DNA from: a virus
Direction: 5' to 3' (one strand)
DNA length: 64,000 nucleotides
IMG/VR virus record: IMGVR_UViG_3300046557_000205
Coordinates: 1 to 64,000 of that record
The notes below the pieces were generated by a model. It ran no database searches. It saw nothing but the letters and a program-made list of their open reading frames with translations, and was not told the DNA's origin. The first letter of the stretch is position 1. Every line of letters starts with the position of its first letter. Of this stretch, positions 5,630-14,879 are shown piece by piece. A program made the translations under genes and the position numbers.

Positions 5630-7578
5630 TGGACCCGACCCAATCGAAATCTAATCAGATTAAACCTGAACGGTGGTTGGGTAGGACTAGGAAGATTCCC
5701 TACGGGAAGATAGGCTTTGGTTATATTGTAGATCCAGAAGATCCATACAATGTTATCCCTAACTTCGAAGAGATCCTTATCCTTGAAGCTGCCTTTGACT
5801 ATATTGATAGTGGAGCCTCCTGGAGAGAAGTCTGTGAATGGACCTCCCAGAAGCTCCTCAAGTCTATAGTCCATCAGACCATCAAGAATCTATACAACGC
5901 TCACCGTAAGCCTTTCCTCAATCGTAAGACTGCACGTAAGGATGTAATACAACCTAAGCAGTCAAAAGAAGTTATTGAGATCGCTAATGCCAAGAGGGCA
6001 GCTACTCGTGCTATTAAGAAAGCAGTAGCACTAGAGAACAAAGCTAAGGCTAAGCCTCTCCCAGATCGTCCTGATGGACGAGTCAACAATGGGAACCCAG
6101 TCTTTTCTGGTGCTCCTCTGGAAGCCAAGAGTTACCTCCCGCCAGTCCCTAAAGATGTTGCTTATGTCTTTACTCCTAACAAGGGTCCTCAGATGGATTT
6201 CTTGTCAGCGCCAGAACCGGAGGTTCTTTTTGGGGGCGCAGCAGGAGGCGGTAAGTCTATGGCGATGATCGCTGATCCAATGCGATACTTCGATAACCCT
6301 AACTTTGTTGGTCTTCTTTTGCGTCGTACAAACGATGAACTAAGAGAACTAAAGTGGGAGACTCAGAAGCTCTACCCTAAAATTTGGCCAGAAGCTAAGT
6401 GGAAAGAAAAGGACTCTATGTGGGTGTTTCCCTCAGGAGCCAAGTTCTGGATGACCTATCTCGAAAGAGATGATGATGTTATGCGTTATGTTGGTCAGTC
6501 TTTTTGTTGGATTGGTGTCGATGAGTTGACCCAGTATGCCACCCCATTTGCTTGGACCTTTTTGAAATCTCGTCTTCGTTCCACTGATCCGGAACTACAG
6601 AAGACACTATGTATGAGAGCAACTACTAACCCCGGTGGTCCTGGTCACCAATGGGTAAAGAAGATGTTCATTGACCCACAGATTCCTAATAAGTCTTTCT
6701 GGGCTACAGATTTAGACTCTGGTGAAATCATGAGATATCCTGATGATCACCACGATCCCAGTAAAGCAGGGAAGCCTCTATTCAAACGTAGATTCATTCC
6801 TTCTTTGTTGAAAGATAATCCATACCTTTTCAATGATGGTAACTACGAGCGCTCACTGCTAGGTTTGCCAGAAGCCCAAAGAAGGAAACTTCTTGAAGGT
6901 GACTGGTCTATAGTAGAGGGGGCAGCATTTGCAGAATTTAGTCCAAAGCATCACGTCTGTGAGCCATTCGATATCCCACATGATTGGCGCCGTTTCCGAG
7001 GTGCTGACTACGGTTACGCTAGTCCATCTTGTGTACTATGGTTTGCGATTGATCCGGCTTTTGATACTCTATATGTCTATAGGGAACTCTACGGACCGGG
7101 AATGACAGGACTAGATCTTGCTCATAAAGTACTTACACTAGAAGATGGTGAACGTATCTCTTATGGTGTACTTGATAGTTCAGTCTGGCACGAACGTGGT
7201 CTCTATGGACCTACAGTGGCAGAAGAGATGATCGCAGCAGGCTGTAGGTGGCGTCCTTCCGATAGAGGCAAGGGTAGTCGTACCGCAGGTAAGAACCGTC
7301 TCCACGAGCTTCTAAAGCTCAAGGAACAGCGATTGGATGAGCCGCCAAAGCCATCTATCATCTTCTTTAATACTTGCCGTCAGCTCATTGCCGACCTTCC
7401 ATCTATCCCAGTTGATCCAGATATGAAAGACGACATTGACGCACGATACACCAGCGATCATACTTATGACGCTCTCCGTTATGGGATCATGTCTCGTCCT
7501 CGTTCAGCATCTCCTTTAGATTGGGGAAGAGAACCAATGGATCGATACACCCCTGCAGATTCAACATTTGGTTATTAA
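5629..7578 (+). CDS. terL: Terminase large subunit with an N-terminal extension (649 aa)
   Basis: This is the ATP-driven packaging motor and nuclease. Walker A is FGGAAGGGKS at about 201-210, Walker B is WIGVDEL at about 294-300, and the RNase H-like nuclease begins near residue 460 (RGADYGYASP) with later acidic residues. Ordinary TerL proteins start close to the ATPase domain; this one has about 180 extra residues in front. Within them, about 45-95 (FEEILILEAAFDYIDSGASW...) looks like a recombinase-type helix-turn-helix, followed by a Lys/Ala-rich linker. The start codon overlaps the TerS stop (TAATGG). The extension might help recognise DNA. Confidence 0.95.
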   Translation: MDPTQSKSNQIKPERWLGRTRKIPYGKIGFGYIVDPEDPYNVIPNFEEILILEAAFDYIDSGASWREVCEWTSQKLLKSIVHQTIKNLYNAHRKPFLNRKTARKDVIQPKQSKEVIEIANAKRAATRAIKKAVALENKAKAKPLPDRPDGRVNNGNPVFSGAPLEAKSYLPPVPKDVAYVFTPNKGPQMDFLSAPEPEVLFGGAAGGGKSMAMIADPMRYFDNPNFVGLLLRRTNDELRELKWETQKLYPKIWPEAKWKEKDSMWVFPSGAKFWMTYLERDDDVMRYVGQSFCWIGVDELTQYATPFAWTFLKSRLRSTDPELQKTLCMRATTNPGGPGHQWVKKMFIDPQIPNKSFWATDLDSGEIMRYPDDHHDPSKAGKPLFKRRFIPSLLKDNPYLFNDGNYERSLLGLPEAQRRKLLEGDWSIVEGAAFAEFSPKHHVCEPFDIPHDWRRFRGADYGYASPSCVLWFAIDPAFDTLYVYRELYGPGMTGLDLAHKVLTLEDGERISYGVLDSSVWHERGLYGPTVAEEMIAAGCRWRPSDRGKGSRTAGKNRLHELLKLKEQRLDEPPKPSIIFFNTCRQLIADLPSIPVDPDMKDDIDARYTSDHTYDALRYGIMSRPRSASPLDWGREPMDRYTPADSTFGY

Positions 7579-7590
7579 GGATAATATATA

Positions 7591-7818
7591 ATGGCTAAAA
7601 CATCTCGTCTAGGTTCAGATATCAATGCAAAGGTAGCTGACGCCCACAATAGTATGCTTGATAGTGGTATAGGTGGTCCTAAGACTTGGGACGATATGGT
7701 TGCTACTGGTAATCAGAATGATGCTATTAAATCCAGCATCTCTAACAAGTACAATCAGGGTAAGGATACTGGTCAGAACGACCATCCTTTTCTCTCTCAT
7801 GTTTCAAAGGATTTCTAA
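7591..7818 (+). CDS. Small protein between terminase and portal (75 aa)
   Basis: It begins MAKTSRLGSDINAK with AAGGATAATATA in front of the ATG. The product is hydrophilic, Asn/Gly/Asp rich and probably largely unfolded. It shares its style with the next small gene (MAKSPSLGNIKNLK), which starts at its stop codon, so the two may be relatives and minor virion proteins. No family recognised. Confidence 0.7.
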   Translation: MAKTSRLGSDINAKVADAHNSMLDSGIGGPKTWDDMVATGNQNDAIKSSISNKYNQGKDTGQNDHPFLSHVSKDF

Positions 7819-8021
7819 TGGCTAAGTCACCTTCTCTCGGTAATATCAAAAACCTAAAAGCAATGCTTAATGTCAGTGCCTCTCCTAAAAGGATCGGTAA
7901 TAACCAGGCTCATCTTAATAAGAATGATGCTATGAATGGTCCCGGTACTGATCACTCTTTCTTCCCTGTATCAGCCGGTGGGCCAGCAAAGATGTCTAAT
8001 TCAAAGATGCCTAACTGTTAA
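7818..8021 (+). CDS. Small protein between terminase and portal (67 aa)
   Basis: It starts MAKSPSLGNIKN at the stop of the previous gene, with AAAGGA upstream. Hydrophilic and Asn/Lys rich, likely disordered. The resemblance of the first dozen residues to the neighbour suggests duplication or a shared binding motif. A minor head or connector component is possible from position only. Confidence 0.65.
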   Translation: MAKSPSLGNIKNLKAMLNVSASPKRIGNNQAHLNKNDAMNGPGTDHSFFPVSAGGPAKMSNSKMPNC

Positions 8022-8038
8022 TCAAGAAGGATCATACA

Positions 8039-8299
8039 ATGGATGATAATGTAGTTCTATTCCCCGGCCTCGAAATCAATGACGCACTCTATGAGGATGA
8101 GGGACTAGGGCCACAGATTCCTATGGATGAACTCATCGAAGGTTTGAAAGAACAAGACTTCAAAGAACTCGTCATCATCGGTAAGGTTGAAGAAGGTACA
8201 TATTTTGCCTCTACTTCCGGTAATCCGGCTGAGGTTCTATTCGCCCTTGAAAAGGCAAAGTATATTTTAATGAATAGTTACTTCTCAGAAGGAGATTAG
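8039..8299 (+). CDS. Small acidic protein of unknown function (86 aa)
   Basis: It begins MDDNVVLFPGLEIND after a good AAGGATC ribosome-binding site. The alpha/beta pattern includes FKELVIIGKVEEGTYF and EVLFALEKAKYILMNSYF. This resembles a small conserved phage protein type that starts with VVLFPG, but I cannot name its function. It lies immediately before the SGNH hydrolase gene. Confidence 0.7.
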   Translation: MDDNVVLFPGLEINDALYEDEGLGPQIPMDELIEGLKEQDFKELVIIGKVEEGTYFASTSGNPAEVLFALEKAKYILMNSYFSEGD

Positions 8300-8300
8300 T

Positions 8301-9662
8301 ATGACAATTGTATATGACGACGCACAGAACAAACTAGCAAATCTGATTTTTCCTGGTGCTAGCTCAGATAAACTTGCCATTATTCTTCGTGAAGCTTCAC
8401 GTACTCAAGACTCAGGTCCTAATACACTTGATGTTGCTATTATAGGTGATAGTTATGCTGGCCATAATACATCTAATGTAAATGGTACGTCAAACTGGGG
8501 TGTGAATACTGGTAATAGATATATGGCATACGGTTATCTCTCTATGCTAAGGATGATCTCCCGCCAGTCTTTTAACTTTGATGGTACTAATAATTATGGT
8601 GTAGTTGGTGAGACGACCCCACAGATTCTACTCCGAATTGCTGGTATGTTGCAGAATTCTACTGCACAGACGATTTTCTATCAGGGTGGAATTAATGACC
8701 GAGGTACAGCTAACCTCACACTCCAACAGACTAAGGATGCAGTTTCTACTTCATTCAATATGATCCTTGATACTGGTCGTACTCTCTTTGTTCCTGTGCC
8801 TGGTCCTGTTGGTGATAGTTCATTCACTTCTCAAAGACTATCAGCTACTCAGGTAGCAAATCACCTTATGTATCGTAGATGGTTGAATGAAACTTACTCT
8901 AATACTCCCGGTGTATCAGTTATCGATACCTATCCTGGTATTGCAGACGTAACGTCTACTACTGGTGATGCTGTTGTTGGTCAGCTTTACGAAGGTCTCC
9001 ATCCTAGTACTGGTGGTGCCAACACATATGCCACTAATATTAAACCAGTTACTAGCCTTATCTATCCTCCGCGTGAGACTGTACTATTCGGATCTAACTC
9101 GGATATCTATGGTGCGTCTAATCCTAACGGTTCCCTTACTGGCAATCCTTTTGTGACTGGTACAGGTGGTACTCCTGGTACAGGTGGATCTGGTTCTATC
9201 GCAGATAGCTGGACTGGTGGTAACGGTGGTGATACTGGACATACTCGTACTTACTCGAAAGTAACTTCGAATGGTAAGGCTTGGCAACAGTGTGTATTCG
9301 CTGGTACTCCTACTAGTTCTGGTGATGCTGTTGTAGCTTTACAGAATTTCACTTCTAATATTGCTGTTGGAGATAATCTTCGAGCAGTCTGCGAAGTTGA
9401 ATGGGATGCAAGTGTTACCGGTATCCAAACCTTTCGTCTTCGTATCGTAGACACTGGTAGTTTCGTTAACGTTGGTGTTGACATGGACTACTCGGGCTCT
9501 ATTGGCTTCTGGCCGACAAGTGCTGGTAGTGGTATCCTAATGACTCCTCCTGGTATGATTACTTCTACCAATCAGCGAGTGGCTCTTGAAGCTCGTCTTA
9601 TAAGCGGCACTGCTTGTGCTGGAACTATCCGGTTCCGTTCAATGGGTGTCATGAAACTTTAA
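8301..9662 (+). CDS. SGNH/GDSL-type esterase, probable virion-associated polysaccharide deacetylase (453 aa)
   Basis: The N-terminal half carries SGNH hydrolase blocks in order: GDSYAGH at about 48 (nucleophile Ser), a Gly near GVVGETTPQ, GGINDR at about 129 (Asn) and EGLHPS at about 231 (catalytic His, with Glu where Asp is more usual). This fold removes acyl groups from sugars. The C-terminal half, after a Gly/Thr-rich linker near 280-300, looks like a beta-sandwich, as in adhesin or carbohydrate-binding domains. GAAGGAG precedes the ATG. A virion enzyme that strips acetyl groups from host surface polysaccharide is the likely role. Its place between terminase and portal is unusual for a receptor enzyme. 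Confidence 0.8.
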   Translation: MTIVYDDAQNKLANLIFPGASSDKLAIILREASRTQDSGPNTLDVAIIGDSYAGHNTSNVNGTSNWGVNTGNRYMAYGYLSMLRMISRQSFNFDGTNNYGVVGETTPQILLRIAGMLQNSTAQTIFYQGGINDRGTANLTLQQTKDAVSTSFNMILDTGRTLFVPVPGPVGDSSFTSQRLSATQVANHLMYRRWLNETYSNTPGVSVIDTYPGIADVTSTTGDAVVGQLYEGLHPSTGGANTYATNIKPVTSLIYPPRETVLFGSNSDIYGASNPNGSLTGNPFVTGTGGTPGTGGSGSIADSWTGGNGGDTGHTRTYSKVTSNGKAWQQCVFAGTPTSSGDAVVALQNFTSNIAVGDNLRAVCEVEWDASVTGIQTFRLRIVDTGSFVNVGVDMDYSGSIGFWPTSAGSGILMTPPGMITSTNQRVALEARLISGTACAGTIRFRSMGVMKL

Positions 9663-9672
9663 AGGATAAATA

Positions 9673-11835
9673 ATGGGTATCATGGATCAGCCACCGGCTG
9701 GAATGACTGACAGTCTGTCGGTAGAAACTACAGCAGACCCTTCAGCTTCGGTGGCTATTCCTGAAGCTGCCGATACTTCACAGGATGCAAATAAATATTC
9801 TAAGTTAGTTGAAGCGATCAATGAGGACTTCAACAGGTCGAAACGTAAGAGACAGTCAGATGAAATGCGCTGGCTTGAATGCTACAGGAATTATCGAGGT
9901 CTCTACGGGCCGACCACAATTTTCACTTCTACAGAGAAGTCGAAAGCTTTTATCAAGATCACTAAGACCAAGGTTCAAGCAGCCTTCGCTCAGATTACAG
10001 ATGTTCTTTTCGCAGGTAATCGATTTCCTCTAGGTATCGAAAGTCCTAACAACCCTACTGGTGTTGCTAAAGATATTCATCTGTCAGGTCCTCCTCAACC
10101 AGGACAACCACCGGCCCCTGATACGTCGACCCCTGAACCTAATAGTCAGATGGATCCTCATATCGCTAAGCTCTTTGGTCCTAAGGCTGATCAGCTCAAG
10201 CCGTTGGAAGCAGACATTAAGTTGGGTCAAGGTGTACTACCTTCTGATATTAATTTTGAACCGGCTAAAGATACTGCCCGTGCAATGGAGAAACAAATCC
10301 TTGATCAACTTGAAGAAGCTGATGCGGCCAGACATCTACGTTCTACCATCTTCGAAGCCTGCCTTTTCGGAACTGGTGCATTTAAGGGTCCCTTTGCAAT
10401 TGACAAAGAATATCCTAGGTGGGGTACAGATGGTACCTATAACCCAGATATCAAAACTATCCCCTCAGTTGAGTATGTATCTATTTGGGATTGTTATCCT
10501 GACGCGGATGCACGAAATATGGGAGAAGCTGAAAAGTTCATTCAGAGACATCGTATGTCAAGGACTGACCTCCGCCAGCTTAAGAAAAGACCTTTCTTCC
10601 GTGCTAAGAACATCGAAGCTCGTATTTCAGAAGGCCCTAGCTACAGTCCTGAGTATTGGGAAAGCGCTTTGGTTGAAGATCAGAACGATGATACAATCAA
10701 CGAACGTTGGGAAGTCCTAGAATACTGGGGCATGATGGATACGGAAATAGCAAAAGATGCCGGTATCAAACTACCGAAGGAATATAAGGGACATGATCAA
10801 ATCCAGGTTAACGCTTGGATCTCCGGTTCTCAGATTCTGCGTCTGGTCTTTAATCCGTTTACTCCTGCTCGCATCCCTTATAACGTTATACCTTATGAAC
10901 TAAACCCTTATAGCATCTTTGGTATCGGTGTTGCTGAAAACATGCTCGATACTCAGTTGCTTATGAATGGTTTTATGCGGCTTGCAGTAGATAATGCTGC
11001 ACTCTCGTCAAATGTCATTCTTGAGATCAACGAAGACTATCTTACTCCCGGTCAGACTATGGAACTCTTTCCCGGTAAGATCTTCAAACGATCTGGTGGC
11101 GCTCCCGGTAACGCTATCAATGACATTCATATTCAGGACGTCTCTCAGTCGGCTCTGGCTCTATTTGATAAAGCCCGGCAACTGTCAGATGAGAGTACCG
11201 GTATGCCTTCCTTCGCACATGGTCAAACAGGTGTAACAGGTGTAGGCCGTACCGCTTCTGGTATGTCTATGTTGATGGGTGCCGCAGCACAGTCTATTAA
11301 GGCTGTCGTTCGGAACATTGATGACTACCTCCTTGGTCCTCTAGGTAAAGCTCTGTTTGCATTCAATATGCAGTTCAACTTTAAAGAAGAGTATATTGGT
11401 GAACTCACTGTTGTAGCCAAGGGTACAGAAAGCTTGATGCGGAATGAAATCCGTAGTCAACGTCTCCTTCAGCTAGCACAGTTTGCTGCACCTAATCCTA
11501 GTATGGCTCCCTTTATTAAATGGGATTACATTCTTAGGGAGTATGCTGCTTCTCTTGACCTTGATGAAGATAAGGTAGTTAACGATCCACGAGGTGCTCA
11601 GATTCAGGCACTCCTTATGGCACAAATGCAACAGACTATGGGTGGTCCTCAGGGACAACCTGGTGCTCCTGGTCAACCAGCTCCTCCGGGTGGTGGTGGC
11701 GCTCCGGCTCCTTCTGATCCAGGTGGTAACGGTAATGGTAACATCGCTCCTGGTAATGCTCCTGCTCCTGGTGCTCCGGGCTTCTCTAGTAACTCAGTAG
11801 GTCTCTGGAATTCCAGCCCTCAGAACACACAGTGA
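9673..11835 (+). CDS. Portal (head-tail connector) protein (720 aa)
   Basis: Position after terminase, length near 700 aa and sequence character match podovirus portals. There is a helical N-terminus (DEMRWLECYRNYRGLYG), a long mixed core, a segment near 520-560 (GVGRTASGMSMLMGAAAQSI) typical of portal crown/barrel helices, and a Pro/Gly/Gln-rich C-terminal tail of about 80 residues. Portals form the dodecameric ring through which DNA is packaged and ejected. The Pro-rich tail would face the head interior and is probably disordered. Confidence 0.9.
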   Translation: MGIMDQPPAGMTDSLSVETTADPSASVAIPEAADTSQDANKYSKLVEAINEDFNRSKRKRQSDEMRWLECYRNYRGLYGPTTIFTSTEKSKAFIKITKTKVQAAFAQITDVLFAGNRFPLGIESPNNPTGVAKDIHLSGPPQPGQPPAPDTSTPEPNSQMDPHIAKLFGPKADQLKPLEADIKLGQGVLPSDINFEPAKDTARAMEKQILDQLEEADAARHLRSTIFEACLFGTGAFKGPFAIDKEYPRWGTDGTYNPDIKTIPSVEYVSIWDCYPDADARNMGEAEKFIQRHRMSRTDLRQLKKRPFFRAKNIEARISEGPSYSPEYWESALVEDQNDDTINERWEVLEYWGMMDTEIAKDAGIKLPKEYKGHDQIQVNAWISGSQILRLVFNPFTPARIPYNVIPYELNPYSIFGIGVAENMLDTQLLMNGFMRLAVDNAALSSNVILEINEDYLTPGQTMELFPGKIFKRSGGAPGNAINDIHIQDVSQSALALFDKARQLSDESTGMPSFAHGQTGVTGVGRTASGMSMLMGAAAQSIKAVVRNIDDYLLGPLGKALFAFNMQFNFKEEYIGELTVVAKGTESLMRNEIRSQRLLQLAQFAAPNPSMAPFIKWDYILREYAASLDLDEDKVVNDPRGAQIQALLMAQMQQTMGGPQGQPGAPGQPAPPGGGGAPAPSDPGGNGNGNIAPGNAPAPGAPGFSSNSVGLWNSSPQNTQ

Positions 11836-11840
11836 GATAA

Positions 11841-12056
11841 ATGAAGAAACAAGATGCAGAGAAACTATACGCCTTAGCTAATGATAAGAAAGTAAATGAT
11901 GCTCTGCTACATTATGTGGAACTCAGGATATCCTACCTAAAGGATGTCTTGAGTACTGCAGATACGCTTGATAGTATTCGAAAGTACCAAGGTGCAATCG
12001 AAGAACTTAAATGGATCTACCATCTAAGAGATGATGTCAATAACCCGAGAGATTGA
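11841..12056 (+). CDS. Small helical protein after the portal (71 aa)
   Basis: MKKQDAEKLYALANDKKV... begins six bases after the portal stop. It is highly helical and charged (YVELRISYLKDVLSTAD), about 71 residues, with no membrane segment. Small helical proteins at this place are common in related phages and may be assembly factors. No family recognised. Confidence 0.7.
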   Translation: MKKQDAEKLYALANDKKVNDALLHYVELRISYLKDVLSTADTLDSIRKYQGAIEELKWIYHLRDDVNNPRD

Positions 12057-12094
12057 GATCTCGGATCTGCACTACGTGCGAGAGGGACTAATAC

Positions 12095-13849
12095 ATGGCT
12101 TTAGAAAATTCTACTCCATATGCCGTTCAGTATTTGAACCCTACTACGGGTAAGAATGACTACATCGATCTCCGTACTGGACAGCCTATTCCTCCGGAAT
12201 TGATTTCTCAGTATCAGCATACTACACAAGAAGATATTGATAGCGGGAAGACTAAGCTCGACCCTGGTGACAAACATGCTTATCAGGAAATCTTTCAGAG
12301 AACATCTGGTGGAGATCACGCCTCAGGAAACTTTAGTGGTTCTACTGCTGGTCCTCGTGAACCTGGTAACAATTACGGTTATGCTTCTAAGCCCGGTTTC
12401 CTAGGTGTTGCAAGTGCTATGCCCGGTCCAGTAGGGATTGTAGGTAAAGTTGCTAATGTGGCAATGAATGTTAACAATGGTCTTGCTGTTAATAAGGCTC
12501 GTGAGTCCCTAGGATTTGCACCTAAGTCTATGCTCGGCGCAGCTATTTCAGATAATAAAGGTCTTGTTGGTGAAGTTACCAATGGTGTTGAGAGTACTCC
12601 AGTAAGTATTGGAGCTGCTCAGACTCCTGATGGTCGTACAGCTTACACCCCTAACGAAGCTCGTATGCGATCCTTGGTTAATCCAGGGACTATGGCTGAA
12701 AGTGATCGTGCAACTGTTAACGCACAGAAACAAGAGTTTCAAGCTGCTAACCCAGATGCTCAAAAGAATATGCCAGCATCTAATATGTTTTCTAAAATGG
12801 CTGCAAACCTCTTTCATCCTGAACCTGCTGAAACACCCGCTGCTGTAGCTAATCCTGTTGGTGTATCTACTACTCCTGATGATACTGCAGAACAAGGTGA
12901 TATCGATACTCAAGGCTCTTCAACTATCAGTGCTCAAAATCGTTCTTTGGATGGTATGGGTTTAACTGGTTCTTGGGGACAACAGGCTAATGTATCCAGT
13001 AATGGTACAGACGGTAGTATCAATAGTAATATGAACAATGATGCTCTTAGTGGTTCTGCTCAACATATGGTTGGAGTAATGGATCACATGGGCCTTGGTA
13101 ACTTAGGTGTTAACTCAGATCGACGCTCTGTTACAAGTAATGCTGCTGCCGGTGGAGCTAAGGCTTCTCAACATCTGCAAGGTAACGCAGTGGATGTAGC
13201 TACTAAAGGTATGACCAATGAACAGAAAGAGGCTACCCTCGATGGTGCTCTTGCTGGTGGTGCAACTGGTATTGGTATGTATGGTACAGGTTCTATGCAC
13301 ATAGATACTCGTAATCAGGCAACTAATCCTGGTGGTCTAACGATGTGGGGATCAAATCCTAACAATCATTATGCTGGACAAACGGTAGACCAATCTCCCG
13401 CATGGGCACAATCAGACTTGCAAGCTAAGATAGACTCCAATGGTTATGGTTATTTGTCTAGCCATATGGTTCCTACTCCTACTGCTCGTCCTACTGATAC
13501 AGGTTTCATGGGTGCATCCGCAATCTCAAGTGGTTGGGGTGTTACAGGTGGTATAGCTCCTACAAACAGTATGTCACCTTCTGGTTCATTTGCCAGTGCT
13601 GGTCCTCAAACAAGTGGACCTACTCAAAGTTCAACAACTTCTTCTGCTCCGTCAAGCGGCCCCTCAACATCCTCTTCTTCATCTTCCACAGGTGGTATGG
13701 GGATGGGTGGACGTTCAGACAATTCAGCAGGTAATTCCGGTAGTGGTCTTGGTGGAGGTTTCTCCTCAGCCCCCGGTAATAAATCCGACTCTGATTCCAA
13801 TGGTGGACAGGGCGGTTATGGTGGTTCACGGTCAGATGGCTGGAACTAA
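12095..13849 (+). CDS. Virion protein with an M15-type peptidase motif (584 aa)
   Basis: Most of the protein is low-complexity Ser/Gly/Asn/Thr. Within it, residues about 345-405 carry the two signatures of M15 (VanY/D-Ala-D-Ala carboxypeptidase) enzymes: SQHLQGNAVDV (zinc-ligand His and Asp) and SMHIDTR (second His-x-Asp). This suggests a peptidoglycan-cleaving centre. The last 100 residues are Ser/Gly-rich. Lying between portal and scaffold it is probably a head-located protein released at ejection to open the cell wall. The start MALENSTPYAVQYL has GAGAGGGACTAATAC upstream. Confidence 0.7.
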   Translation: MALENSTPYAVQYLNPTTGKNDYIDLRTGQPIPPELISQYQHTTQEDIDSGKTKLDPGDKHAYQEIFQRTSGGDHASGNFSGSTAGPREPGNNYGYASKPGFLGVASAMPGPVGIVGKVANVAMNVNNGLAVNKARESLGFAPKSMLGAAISDNKGLVGEVTNGVESTPVSIGAAQTPDGRTAYTPNEARMRSLVNPGTMAESDRATVNAQKQEFQAANPDAQKNMPASNMFSKMAANLFHPEPAETPAAVANPVGVSTTPDDTAEQGDIDTQGSSTISAQNRSLDGMGLTGSWGQQANVSSNGTDGSINSNMNNDALSGSAQHMVGVMDHMGLGNLGVNSDRRSVTSNAAAGGAKASQHLQGNAVDVATKGMTNEQKEATLDGALAGGATGIGMYGTGSMHIDTRNQATNPGGLTMWGSNPNNHYAGQTVDQSPAWAQSDLQAKIDSNGYGYLSSHMVPTPTARPTDTGFMGASAISSGWGVTGGIAPTNSMSPSGSFASAGPQTSGPTQSSTTSSAPSSGPSTSSSSSSTGGMGMGGRSDNSAGNSGSGLGGGFSSAPGNKSDSDSNGGQGGYGGSRSDGWN

Positions 13850-13913
13850 CTAATGTGGAAGGCTACCCGCAACCCTCATAAAGAGACTACTTGTGGCCCC
13901 AAAGGAGAACTAA

Positions 13914-14720
13914 ATGGCTAAGTATCGTAATCCTCGTAATGATGAACTTCTCGCTGAACAGGAAGCCGCTGAGGCTGAACAGGCTCTTATGAATGAACCT
14001 GCTAAAACTGTAGAAGATGAAGGGTTCAAGAAACGTTACGGAGATTTGAGGCGCTTTCAGGCTCAGAAAGAACTCGAAGCAAAAACTCGAATTGATGAAC
14101 TAGAGCGCAAGCTTGATCAGGCTCTCCGGGGCCAAATCAAACCACCCAAGTCCGCAGAAGATGTGGAAGCTTGGTCTAAGAACTATCCTGAATTTGCAGG
14201 CATTCTTGAAACGATTGTCTCAAGCAGGATTAAAGAGGCAACATCCTCTACCAACGAAAAGCTAGGAAAGCTCGAACAGGACCGTCAGGAATTTGAAGCC
14301 GAGAAGGCCGTTACTGAACTCCGTCGTAGACACCCTGACTTTGATAAGTTGGCCAAATCAGATAAGTTCCACGCATGGTTGGAAGATCAGGATCAGGTAG
14401 CACGAGATGCTATCTATAATGGTTTCAACGTGAAGGCAGCTGATCTGGTTATTAAAGCATACAAAGCCGACAGCAATATCCCTACCTCCAACGCCCCAGT
14501 TGAAGACGGATTTAGTGGACGACAGGCAGCTCAGGCTGTTCAAACTCGCACACGTGCTGAGGCACCAGATTTCGACGGTGGTGACTATGAGTTCACCGAA
14601 AGTCAGATCGAACGGGAGAGCAAGAAGAATCGTAAATGGTTTGATGCCAATGAAGATAAAATTATTTCTGCTCACCAACGGGGTAAGATACTCTACGATG
14701 TAACAGGCGGTGCACGCTAA
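13914..14720 (+). CDS. Scaffolding protein (268 aa)
   Basis: It sits just before the major capsid gene. It is charged, rich in Glu, Lys, Gln and Ala, and strongly helical with coiled-coil stretches (FQAQKELEAKTRIDELERKL, near 45-65; another near 115-140), as in capsid scaffolds. The basic C-terminal region (ESKKNRKWFDANEDK) could contact the coat protein. AAAGGAG precedes the ATG. Scaffolds are absent from the mature particle. Confidence 0.85.
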   Translation: MAKYRNPRNDELLAEQEAAEAEQALMNEPAKTVEDEGFKKRYGDLRRFQAQKELEAKTRIDELERKLDQALRGQIKPPKSAEDVEAWSKNYPEFAGILETIVSSRIKEATSSTNEKLGKLEQDRQEFEAEKAVTELRRRHPDFDKLAKSDKFHAWLEDQDQVARDAIYNGFNVKAADLVIKAYKADSNIPTSNAPVEDGFSGRQAAQAVQTRTRAEAPDFDGGDYEFTESQIERESKKNRKWFDANEDKIISAHQRGKILYDVTGGAR

Positions 14721-14879
14721 CATCCCGGTATAATACTTACCTTACATAGTAAATAAGATAGAAGACAACCCAATACTTTTAGCCCTCTTAAGGAGACAAC
14801 CTAAATACAGTACTGGCCTCTCTAGGACTTATTGATCTATCTCACAATTAATCAATAATTAATCTAGGAGACTAATAAT
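14721..14879 (+). promoter_or_regulatory. Leader of the major capsid gene
   Basis: A 159-base gap, long for this compact block, separates scaffold and capsid genes. GGTATAATAC at 14,728-14,737 holds a -10-like TATAAT without a good -35. A strong AAGGAG near 14,790 leads to no normal gene, only a six-codon frame from an ATA. A second site (TAGGAG) serves the capsid. An extra promoter or an mRNA-stabilising leader for high capsid expression is plausible. Confidence 0.35.
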
